DNA of 9,843 bases, taken from contig VSJD01000102.1 in assembly GCA_008636095.1 (NCBI GenBank), positions 1 through 9,843 on the forward strand, in the 5' to 3' direction. The translations under genes were made by a program, and so were the position numbers. This stretch comes from Kiritimatiellota bacterium. GTDB taxonomy: Bacteria; Verrucomicrobiota; Kiritimatiellia; JAAZAB01. The first letter of the stretch is position 1. Every line of letters begins with the position of its first letter. Below the pieces are notes generated by a model that saw only the letters and a program-made list of their open reading frames with translations, was not told where the DNA came from and did not search any database. Of this stretch, positions 1 through 5,674 are shown one piece after another.

Positions 1-702
1 AAATTCGAAAAGACGCTCACCCAGGGGCTGGAAGAACTCGACAAGGTCCTGGCACAGATTAAGACCCACAACCAAACCGCGCTGGCGGGTCGCGTCGCAT
101 TCCGGCTGTACGACACCTTCGGGTTCCCCGTCGAGTTCACGGAAGAAATCTGCCGCGAGCAGGGACTGACCGTGGATAAAGCGGGTTTTGACAAAGCCTT
201 TGCCAAGCACCAGGAGGTGTCCAAGCAGGGGGCCGACAAGATGTTCAAGGGCGGGCTGGCCGATAACTCGGCGGCCACCACGCGCCTGCACACGGCCACG
301 CATCTCCTGCACAAGAGTCTGCAAATCGTACTCGGCGCGCACGTCAAGCAGAAGGGCTCCAATATCACGGCCGAACGTCTGCGGTTTGATTTTTCACATC
401 CCGCAAAGTTGACGCCCGAAGAACTCTCCCGGGTGGAGGTACTGGTCAATGAGCAGATTCAGAATGCCCTGCCGGTCACCATGGAGGTGATGACCCTGGA
501 GGAAGCGAAGACATTGAACGCCACGGCCCTTTTCGCGGCCAAATACGGCGAACAGGTCAAAGTTTTTTCCATCGGCGGTTTTTCGAAAGAAGTTTGCGGC
601 GGGCCGCACGTACTGAACACCGCCGAGCTCGTCCGCTTCAAAATCCAGAAGGAAGAAGCTTCCAGTGCCGGCGTCCGCCGCATCCGCGCCGTGCTGGGGT
701 AA
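1..702 (+). CDS. alaS: Alanine--tRNA ligase, 3' part (partial; short form without C-Ala)
   Basis: Alanyl-tRNA synthetase charges tRNA-Ala in the cytoplasm and clears mischarged Ser/Gly-tRNA in its editing domain. The frame is open from base 1, so the catalytic N-terminal half lies outside the window. Visible are the family signature 'RLYDTFGFPVE' (codons from about 109) and the editing zinc site: HxxxH in HTATHLLH (His codons at 289 and 301) plus CxxxH in CGGPH (Cys at 595, His at 607). The protein ends right after 'SSAGVRRIRAVLG', the end of the editing (SAD) domain, so the linker and C-Ala/DHHA1 region found in most bacterial enzymes (about 870 residues) are absent. The usual CGGTH is CGGPH here. 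The TAA at 700-702 is followed 8 bp later by the convergent neighbour's stop. The reading frame looks intact, so I read this as a natural short form, not a decayed gene. Confidence 0.95.
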   Translation, partial: KFEKTLTQGLEELDKVLAQIKTHNQTALAGRVAFRLYDTFGFPVEFTEEICREQGLTVDKAGFDKAFAKHQEVSKQGADKMFKGGLADNSAATTRLHTATHLLHKSLQIVLGAHVKQKGSNITAERLRFDFSHPAKLTPEELSRVEVLVNEQIQNALPVTMEVMTLEEAKTLNATALFAAKYGEQVKVFSIGGFSKEVCGGPHVLNTAELVRFKIQKEEASSAGVRRIRAVLG

Positions 703-710
703 GCGCCCAA

Positions 711-1823
711 CTAATCTTTATTCGACGTTCGACTCGCCTGGGCGAAGCGCTCCGGCGGAGCCTGGTGTTGGATGTTCGGCGTTTTCTTCATCGGTAATTC
801 CACTTTCCCCAGCGTTTCATCCATGAAGCCCTGGAGATCGTACAGGTTTGCGAAGATGGCAAATGTTGTGATCGAAATGAGTTCAGAGCCTTTCAACCAT
901 TTTTGCTCCACTTGCGCGGAGCTGATCGTTTCCAGCTCGAAGGCGCCCATATCGGCATCGGAATTGAAAATACTGTAATTATCGGCGGCAGAGGCCGGGC
1001 CCTGGGGCTGGTCGTTGTCGGCGATATTGAAGTAAAGGCCGCCGGCTATACTGCAATTTTCGCGTAAACAGACCAGGCGCCGGGAGAGATCGTAAAATCC
1101 TATGAACCGCGCGCCGGCCGCCTGTCGAATGCCGATCTGGCCCTTGCGCCGGGCATCCGTTTTGTAAGTGAACCCCTGGGGGACATACGCGATGCGCTCG
1201 CCGGGGTGCTCGTAAAAATCAAAATTTATGGCTTGCTCCGGATGGACCACGGCACAGAACGATATCGTCTGGTCGGTGCCCTCAAATTGTTCGAGGGTCC
1301 AGCTGGCGAGTAGCGCCGCATCCACAGGTACCCTGTTCAGAACGGTGAACGTATCGGTTGTCTGGTACGAAAGAAATCCTTCCAGGTGGTATCGCTGAAG
1401 GCCGAGGGGCGGCTTGGAAATAAGCCGGAAGGCCCTCTGCATGCGGGTTTCAACCTTGGTTCCGACGCGGTTGACGAGCGCAATCTGTTTCTGCAGGACG
1501 GCCGCGCGGGCGTTATGGGCACCGACCTGGAACGGCTCGGCATTGATGCAAGGCTGGACATACCATTCGTTGACGCGATAATTAAATCCGAATTTGCCGC
1601 CTTCCGGGGCGGGCCAGAAGTTCCCGCCGCCGAAATTTGCGAACGGCTGGTCCGGATGGAGCGCCGCATTCAGGTCGATCCGGTGCAGGGAATGGCCGCC
1701 GATTTCGCCGAAGACCCGTCCGCCCATGTCCGGACACAGCACGCATGCGGCTTCCTCGTTCTGAAATACAAGGACCGCGTCTTTCTTGATCCGTACAAGT
1801 TCCTGGAATTTGTTGGCTGCCAT
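711..1823 (-). CDS. Hypothetical protein, probably galactose-mutarotase-like fold (DUF6786-like)
   Basis: A 370-residue protein without signal peptide or membrane segment. I do not know its function. The motif 'GGGNFWPAPEGGKFGF' (residues 65-80) and the later 'NSDADMGAFELET' (287-299) resemble DUF6786/DUF4380-type proteins, which share the beta-sandwich fold of aldose 1-epimerases; this is recognition from memory and should be treated as tentative. A sugar-binding or epimerase-like role is inference only. I chose the ATG at 1823, preceded by an AAAAGG stretch about 8 nt upstream, over a GTG at 1880, which would add 19 residues and has no clear ribosome site. The last 23 residues (about 348-370, polar, Gln/Pro/Arg-rich) are encoded by a heptamer and hairpin repeat, so the original C-terminus may have been replaced. 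It converges on alaS and diverges from lpxK, so it is probably transcribed alone. Confidence 0.7.
   Translation of the reverse strand: MAANKFQELVRIKKDAVLVFQNEEAACVLCPDMGGRVFGEIGGHSLHRIDLNAALHPDQPFANFGGGNFWPAPEGGKFGFNYRVNEWYVQPCINAEPFQVGAHNARAAVLQKQIALVNRVGTKVETRMQRAFRLISKPPLGLQRYHLEGFLSYQTTDTFTVLNRVPVDAALLASWTLEQFEGTDQTISFCAVVHPEQAINFDFYEHPGERIAYVPQGFTYKTDARRKGQIGIRQAAGARFIGFYDLSRRLVCLRENCSIAGGLYFNIADNDQPQGPASAADNYSIFNSDADMGAFELETISSAQVEQKWLKGSELISITTFAIFANLYDLQGFMDETLGKVELPMKKTPNIQHQAPPERFAQASRTSNKD
721..781. repeat. Composite repeat: heptamers, GC hairpin, heptamers
   Basis: Two heptamers (TTCGACG 721-727, TTCGACT 728-734) are followed by a GC-rich segment holding GGCGAAGC (741-748) and a hairpin with GCTCC/GGAGC arms (749-753 and 757-761, loop GGC), between two direct copies of GCCTGG (736-741, 760-765). 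Two more heptamer-like units follow (TTGGATG 768-774, TTCGGCG 775-781). The element lies inside the 3' end of the minus-strand gene and encodes its last residues. Its build matches the element at 7268-7335. Confidence 0.6.
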
Positions 1824-1899
1824 CGTGATTGCCTTTTGGTTATGCCGTTTCACTGCATGCGTCAGGTGAATTAGGCCCACAGAGCTGGTATCTATTTTA

Positions 1900-1990
1900 C
1901 CTCTCCTTGGGGAGAGGTCGATTCTGATCGGGTGAGGGGACTGTAACTTAACAGACGTCCCCTCACCCTAACCTCTCCCAAGGGAGAGGG
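1900..1990. repeat. Palindromic intergenic element, 91 bp
   Basis: Perfect 12-bp arms GGGTGAGGGGAC (1930-1941) and GTCCCCTCACCC (1957-1968) surround a 15-nt loop. On each side sits a smaller hairpin: CCTCTCC-TTGG-GGAGAGG (1900-1917) and CCTCTCCC-AA-GGGAGAGG (1972-1989). The two outer hairpins are also nearly inverted copies of one another, so the whole element is an imperfect palindrome that could fold as one long stem or as three stems. CCCTCACCC/CTCTCCC palindromes of this kind are scattered between genes in many bacteria (recalled, not searched). It has no open reading frame and no target duplication that I can see. It lies in the 376-bp gene-free gap (1824-2199) between two divergent genes. 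Confidence 0.8.
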
Positions 1991-2129
1991 AATATACCCT
2001 GGTATTTAATTATCCGTTGCAATTGCGGGTCTTGTTTTCCGGTGTTTTTTGGCAAAATCTAATCCTATCGTCGGCACAGGGCAAGCCAAATGTTAGAGAA
2101 CGAATGATTTCCACCCGCAAATCGAGCGC

Positions 2130-2159
2130 TTGACGAAGGCGAACGGCGAATGGCAGAAT
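2130..2159 (+). promoter_or_regulatory. Possible sigma70-type promoter for lpxK
   Basis: TTGACG (2130-2135), 18 nt, then CAGAAT (2154-2159), ending 40 nt before the lpxK start. The -35 box matches 5 of 6 and the -10 box 4 of 6. It is the best candidate I see in the gene-free stretch 1824-2199, but a match of this quality can occur by chance. Confidence 0.3.
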
Positions 2160-2199
2160 GGGCGCATAACAGCCGACGGACAGGGACGAAAGGAAGCTT

Positions 2200-3363
2200 G
2201 TGGGACTCAACCGTAAAGAAAAACTGGAACGCTATTTTCTCTCCGTGATCAACGGCCAGCGCCAGGGGCGCGGGGCCGATTGTCTGCGCGCCGTGCTGAA
2301 GCATTTGGCGCGCATCTATGAAGCGGTGGTGGCTTGCCGCCACTTCCTGTTCGACAAGGGCATTTTCCGTCACCACACCCTGGGCTGCCAGGTGATCAGC
2401 ATCGGCAACCTGACGGTGGGCGGGACCGGCAAAACCCCGGTGGTCGAAGTATTTGCCCGCGCGCTTCAGAAAGAGGGCCGCACGGTGGCCGTGCTTAGCC
2501 GCGGCTATAAAAAAGTCGAACATTCATTCTGGAAACGCCTGGCGGATCAACTCACCGGCCGCGAGCGGCGCCGTGCGCCGCGGGTCGTCTCCGACGGCAA
2601 CGAGCTCCTGCTGGATTCCGCCATGAGCGGCGACGAACCATACATGCTGGCCGCCAACCTCCGGAACGTGGCCGTGCTCGTGGATAAGGACCGCGTGAAG
2701 AGCGGGCGCTATGCCATTGACAAACTGCATTGCGACACACTGATCCTGGACGACGGATTCCAGTACCGCTCATTGAAGCACCGGATGGAGATCGTGCTCG
2801 TGGACTGCACGAACCCGTTCGGCAACGGCTACTGCCTGCCCCGCGGGCTCCTGCGCGAATCCATTGGCAACATCCGGCGGGCCAATTTCATTTTTATAAC
2901 CAAGTCCACCGGTAAGGACACGGATGCGCTCAAGGCCCGCTTGCGGGCTTTGAATCCGACAGCTGAAATTTCGGAATGCGCCCACCGGCCAAAATACCTG
3001 CAGAACGTCTATACCGGCGAGCGACGAGCCCTGGATTTTCTGAACGGGCGGGCAGTGGCGCTCATTTCCGGCATTGCCAGCCCGGAAGGTTTCGAGTCTG
3101 AAATCATCCGGCGGGGCGGTATCCTGGTCTATTTGAAACGCTACGCCGATCACCACCGCTACACCCAGCAGGAAATCATCGACCTTATTAACAAGTCCAA
3201 AAAACAGCAGGCATCCGTCATCCTCACAACGGAAAAGGACGCCGTGCGCTTCCCAAAAATCGAGCGGCAGGATGTGCCGGTCTATTTCCTGCGCGTGGAA
3301 ATCGAGCTCCTGAGCGGGGTGGAGGACTTTTATGCGTGCATCTCTCGAATCTGCTTCCGGTGA
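2200..3363 (+). CDS. lpxK: Tetraacyldisaccharide 4'-kinase
   Basis: LpxK transfers the ATP gamma-phosphate to the 4' position of tetraacyldisaccharide 1-phosphate, giving lipid IVA, at the inner face of the cytoplasmic membrane (Raetz pathway of lipid A). The P-loop is 'GGTGKTP' (residues 74-80). Other family landmarks are SRGY (100-103), GDEP (144-147), DDGFQ (184-188), the His pair in 'YADHHRY' (315-321) and 'TTEKDAVR' (343-350). At 387 residues it exceeds the common 310-340; the surplus is largely an N-terminal stretch of about 55 residues before 'GCQVISIGNLTVGG', which contains the membrane-associating helix. The start is GTG with AAAGGA about 6 nt upstream. Its 3' end overlaps waaF by 32 bp, so the two are surely co-transcribed. 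The presence of lpxK shows that the organism makes lipid A. Confidence 0.95.
   Translation: MGLNRKEKLERYFLSVINGQRQGRGADCLRAVLKHLARIYEAVVACRHFLFDKGIFRHHTLGCQVISIGNLTVGGTGKTPVVEVFARALQKEGRTVAVLSRGYKKVEHSFWKRLADQLTGRERRRAPRVVSDGNELLLDSAMSGDEPYMLAANLRNVAVLVDKDRVKSGRYAIDKLHCDTLILDDGFQYRSLKHRMEIVLVDCTNPFGNGYCLPRGLLRESIGNIRRANFIFITKSTGKDTDALKARLRALNPTAEISECAHRPKYLQNVYTGERRALDFLNGRAVALISGIASPEGFESEIIRRGGILVYLKRYADHHRYTQQEIIDLINKSKKQQASVILTTEKDAVRFPKIERQDVPVYFLRVEIELLSGVEDFYACISRICFR
3321..3326 (+). promoter_or_regulatory. Shine-Dalgarno site of waaF, inside lpxK
   Basis: GGAGGA lies 5 nt before the ATG at 3332. It decides the waaF start in favour of the 32-bp overlap with lpxK, against the in-frame ATG at 3368, which lies just after the lpxK stop and has no comparable site. 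Confidence 0.7.
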
Positions 3364-4444
3364 ACGCATGCCTTGCGCGCCCGGGGCGGTCACGTTGATC
3401 GTCGGCGTCAACTGGCTGGGCGACAGTATCATGACCATGCCGGCCATCCAGGCTTGGCGCCGCGCCCATCCGGCCGCGCGGCTGGTGATGCTGGTCAAGC
3501 CTAAACTGAAAGCCCTGTGGACCCTGCACCCCGCCGTGGATGAAGTCTGGGCGTTGCCGTCGGGCGGCCGGGCCCTGACGGCTATGGTCCGGGCGGCGCG
3601 CGCGAAAGAATTCGAAACGGCGTTTGTTTTACCCCACTCGTTCCGTTCGGCCCTGGTTCCATTCCTGGCGCGCGTGCCGCGTCGGATCGGTCCACCCGGC
3701 CACGGACGCGATTGGATGCTGACCGACGTGGTGCCTCCCCGGCAAGGAGCGGAGCGCGTACACCAGTGCTTTGAATACGCGGGCTTCCTGGGCGTGGAAG
3801 TCGGGAACGAAGCGCCGCGCCTGCGGCTGACGCCGGAGCTGACGGCACGGGCCAAAGCCCTGCTGGGTGAATCCACCCTGCTGGGCGCATCCGGGACAAA
3901 CTGGCAATCGCCAGACCGGCAATCGCCAGACCGGCAATCGCCGGGCCGGCAATTGCCGGGTTGGATCGCCGTGATGCCCGGCGCCGCCTACGGCCCAGCC
4001 AAGCGTTGGCCGGCCGAACGGTTTGCGACGGCCGGTCGGCTGTTGAAAGATCGGTTGAAATGTAATATAGTGGCAATCGGTTCGGCGGAGGAACGCGCGT
4101 TGTGCGCGATCGTCGCGCGCGACGCGGGGCCGGGATCGTTAAACCTGGCGGGCGGGACCACGCTACCGGAGCTGGCGGCCGTGCTGGCACAGTGCCGGCT
4201 GGCCCTGACCAACGACAGCGGCGGGATGCATTTGGCCACGGCGATGGGTATTCCCGTGACCGCCGTGTTCGGTATTACGGATCCGGCCCGGACCGGCCCC
4301 CTGGGCTCGGCTGCGCGGGTCATGCAGGAGAGTGCACACCGGAGCCGTGATATCCGGCGGGATTCTCCCGAAGCACGCGCAAGTCTGCTCCGAATTACCC
4401 CGGAACAGGTAGCCGAAGCGGCAATGGAGTTGATGAACCGATGA
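3332..4444 (+). CDS. waaF: Glycosyltransferase family 9, LPS heptosyltransferase II type
   Basis: GT9 enzymes move L-glycero-D-manno-heptose from ADP-heptose to the inner core of LPS at the cytoplasmic side of the inner membrane. The N-terminal domain shows 'GVNWLGDSIMTMPA' (25-38, with the conserved Asp31). The C-terminal donor-binding domain shows 'PGAAYGPAKRWP' (216-227) and 'TNDSGGMHLA' (293-302), the signature of heptosyltransferase II. The length, 370 residues, is a little above the usual 345-350. Residues 191-210 are a tandem repeat of the pentapeptide [WR]Q[SL]P[DG], encoded by four 15-bp units and placed between the two Rossmann domains. Near the end, 'SRDIRRDSPEARAS..RITPEQV' (338-360) follows the pattern that in many relatives is Cys-rich (CxPC..RECP), with Ser where Cys is expected. 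The exact acceptor cannot be read from sequence; a related GT9 such as WaaC is less likely. Confidence 0.85.
   Translation: MRASLESASGERMPCAPGAVTLIVGVNWLGDSIMTMPAIQAWRRAHPAARLVMLVKPKLKALWTLHPAVDEVWALPSGGRALTAMVRAARAKEFETAFVLPHSFRSALVPFLARVPRRIGPPGHGRDWMLTDVVPPRQGAERVHQCFEYAGFLGVEVGNEAPRLRLTPELTARAKALLGESTLLGASGTNWQSPDRQSPDRQSPGRQLPGWIAVMPGAAYGPAKRWPAERFATAGRLLKDRLKCNIVAIGSAEERALCAIVARDAGPGSLNLAGGTTLPELAAVLAQCRLALTNDSGGMHLATAMGIPVTAVFGITDPARTGPLGSAARVMQESAHRSRDIRRDSPEARASLLRITPEQVAEAAMELMNR
3902..3961. repeat. In-frame tandem repeat, 4 x 15 bp, in waaF
   Basis: Units: TGGCAATCGCCAGAC (3902-3916), CGGCAATCGCCAGAC (3917-3931), CGGCAATCGCCGGGC (3932-3946), CGGCAATTGCCGGGT (3947-3961). Each is centred on a small palindrome, GGC-N4-GCC. 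The best are CTGGC-AATC-GCCAG (3901-3914) and the perfect 14-bp CCGGCAATTGCCGG (3946-3959). The array is a whole number of codons and encodes waaF residues 191-210 in the linker between the two domains. Confidence 0.9.
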
Positions 4445-4470
4445 CAGACGACAGACGACGGACGACAGAC
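4443..4470 (+). repeat. Heptamer array, 4 x GACRGAC, overlapping the waaF stop
   Basis: GACAGAC (4443-4449), GACAGAC (4450-4456), GACGGAC (4457-4463), GACAGAC (4464-4470), four units in perfect phase. The TGA stop of waaF (4442-4444) runs into the first unit. The same heptamers recur at 7268-7295 over the murJ stop. Confidence 0.85.
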
Positions 4471-4514
4471 CAAATAAACTGAATTACGAACAACTATAGA
4501 TATTCAGATTATTT

Positions 4515-4640
4515 CCCGCCAGAGGCGGGTCTGCCCAAAGCATGAAACCACAAGAACGCAAAGAGCACAAAAACGAAAGAATATGTTTTTACGGGACCCT
4601 TGCGCCATTTTCTCTGCCGATCTTTGCGGTTAATTTGTGA
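4515..4640. repeat. Intergenic hairpin and imperfect inverted repeat
   Basis: A perfect hairpin CCCGCC-AGA-GGCGGG (4515-4529) is followed by an A-rich left arm 'aaaccacaagaacgcaaaga' (4545-4564) and, in inverted orientation, 'ctctgccgatctttgcggtt' (4612-4631). The inverted match covers roughly 12 of the first 20 positions. Sequences of the type 'aaccgcaaagaacgcaaag' are a common dispersed intergenic repeat in several bacterial groups (recalled, not searched). The hairpin has no T-run after it, so I do not call it a terminator. The element fills most of the 205-bp gap before the glycosyltransferase gene. Confidence 0.5.
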
Positions 4641-4649
4641 ATAAATCCC

Positions 4650-5480
4650 ATGCGTGATAAAATTTCAGCCTGTTTGACAGTCGGCAACGAGGAGAGCAAC
4701 ATCCGGCGGTGCCTGGAAAGCCTGAAATGGGTGGACGAAATCGTAGTGGTGGATAGCTTCAGCAAAGACCGCACGGTGGATATCTGCAAGGAATATACCG
4801 ACCGCGTCTACCAGCACGAATGGCGGGGGTACGTGGGGCAAAAAGAACTCATTAAAAAAATGGCGCGCCACCCCTGGATCCTGTTCATTGACGCCGATGA
4901 AGAAGTATCGCCCCAGCTGCGCGACGAAATTCTGGCGGAATTTGAAAGCGGGCGTAACCGCCAATACGTGGGCTATGAATTTCCACGCAAGGTATTCTTC
5001 CTGGGCCGGTGGATTACCCACGGGGAATGGTGGCCCGATATCAAGATGCGCCTCTATCGCAAGGACAAGGGCACCTGCACCGGACGCGAACCGCACGACC
5101 ACGTCGTCGTGGATGGACCGATTAAACGGCTGAAAGGCTGTTTGCACCATTATACCTATGATGATATTTCCGACCAAATCCTAACGATGAACCGCTTTTC
5201 GACGATTGCCTCGGCCGGCCTGTATGAAGAGCGGCGTAAATTTTCCGGCATCGATCTTTTGTTCCGGCCCGCTTTCCGGTTTTTTAAAGGCTACTTCCTG
5301 AAACGCGGGTTCCTGGATGGCTATAGCGGGTTTATTATCGCCATGCTGAGCGCCTCCGGTGTGTTCTTTAAATACACAAAGTTATGGGAGCGTATTCATG
5401 TCATGCCGCCTTCGCCGGCGGTAGCCAACGGCTCGGGCGAGGGTGAAACGCCGCCCGCCGCACCGGTAAACAAAGGCTAA
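4650..5480 (+). CDS. Glycosyltransferase family 2, WaaE/KdtX-like
   Basis: A 276-residue GT-A fold glycosyltransferase that uses a nucleotide sugar, most likely in assembly of the LPS inner core given lpxK and waaF just upstream. The N-terminus 'ISACLTVGNEESNIRRCLESL' (5-25) and 'DEIVVVDSFSKDRTVDI' (29-45) form the nucleotide-binding start of the domain. 'FIDADEEVS' (79-87) carries the metal-binding DxD (Asp81, Asp83). 'EWWPDIKMRLYRKDKG' (126-141) and the amphipathic, aromatic-rich end (about 204-248, 'RFFKGYFLKRGFLDGYSGF') are typical of WaaE-like glucosyltransferases and suggest peripheral membrane attachment. The last 25 residues are a Pro/Ala/Gly tail of low complexity. No clear ribosome site precedes the ATG. 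Sugar and acceptor are unknown, so I give no symbol. Confidence 0.85.
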   Translation: MRDKISACLTVGNEESNIRRCLESLKWVDEIVVVDSFSKDRTVDICKEYTDRVYQHEWRGYVGQKELIKKMARHPWILFIDADEEVSPQLRDEILAEFESGRNRQYVGYEFPRKVFFLGRWITHGEWWPDIKMRLYRKDKGTCTGREPHDHVVVDGPIKRLKGCLHHYTYDDISDQILTMNRFSTIASAGLYEERRKFSGIDLLFRPAFRFFKGYFLKRGFLDGYSGFIIAMLSASGVFFKYTKLWERIHVMPPSPAVANGSGEGETPPAAPVNKG

Positions 5481-5501
5481 CCCGGCAACGCGTAGGAATT
5501 T

Positions 5502-5531
5502 TCCGCCCTTGGCGGATCCGCCTACGGCGGA
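5502..5531. repeat. Two contiguous 15-bp hairpins, TCCGCC-N3-GGCGGA
   Basis: TCCGCC-CTT-GGCGGA (5502-5516) is directly followed by TCCGCC-TAC-GGCGGA (5517-5531). The arms are identical and only the 3-nt loop differs. The array lies between the glycosyltransferase gene and murJ. There is no T-run after it, so it is not a standard terminator. Confidence 0.8.
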
Positions 5532-5540
5532 CAAAACATA

Positions 5541-5594
5541 GCGGTTCTTACCTGCCCGCAATGCTACGCATAGCGTTGCAGGCGGGCGAACCGC
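5541..5594. repeat. 54-bp intergenic cruciform
   Basis: Outer arms GCGGTTC (5541-5547) and GAACCGC (5588-5594) match perfectly. Inside, GCAATGCTA (5558-5566) pairs with TAGCGTTGC (5571-5579) with one T-G wobble around the loop CGCA. Between the two stems lie the imperfectly matched CCTGCCC and GGCGGGC. It forms one long bulged stem-loop upstream of murJ. Confidence 0.75.
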
Positions 5595-5659
5595 AGCTAC
5601 ACCAGCCCAGTGTAGAGGCTCGTGAGAACGGCATAGTTGCCGGCGGCCTAATTTAATCC

Positions 5660-5664
5660 GGAGG
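5660..5664 (+). promoter_or_regulatory. Shine-Dalgarno site of murJ (TTG start)
   Basis: GGAGG lies 10 nt before TTG at 5675. No other start is available in this frame upstream, because a TGA stop occurs three codons before. The nearby ATG at 5665 is in another frame. This supports the unusual TTG start. Confidence 0.6.
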
Positions 5665-5674
5665 ATGACTGGTT

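Noticed and set aside
1386..1874. Plus-strand open frame of 162 codons
   Set aside because: It is antisense to the mutarotase-like gene, has no recognisable motif and no ribosome site; the minus frame is longer and looks like a real protein.
2770..3876. Long open frame (368 codons) on the minus strand
   Set aside because: It lies antisense to lpxK and waaF, both of which have clear family motifs. Its protein has an Arg/Pro/Ala-rich composition typical of a shadow frame in GC-rich DNA.
3988..4473. Minus-strand open frame of 161 codons at the waaF end
   Set aside because: It is a shadow of waaF; its N-terminus is translated from the heptamer array.
4515..4529. Rho-independent terminator after waaF
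   Set aside because: The stem is perfect but short and is followed by TCTGCCC, with no T-run.
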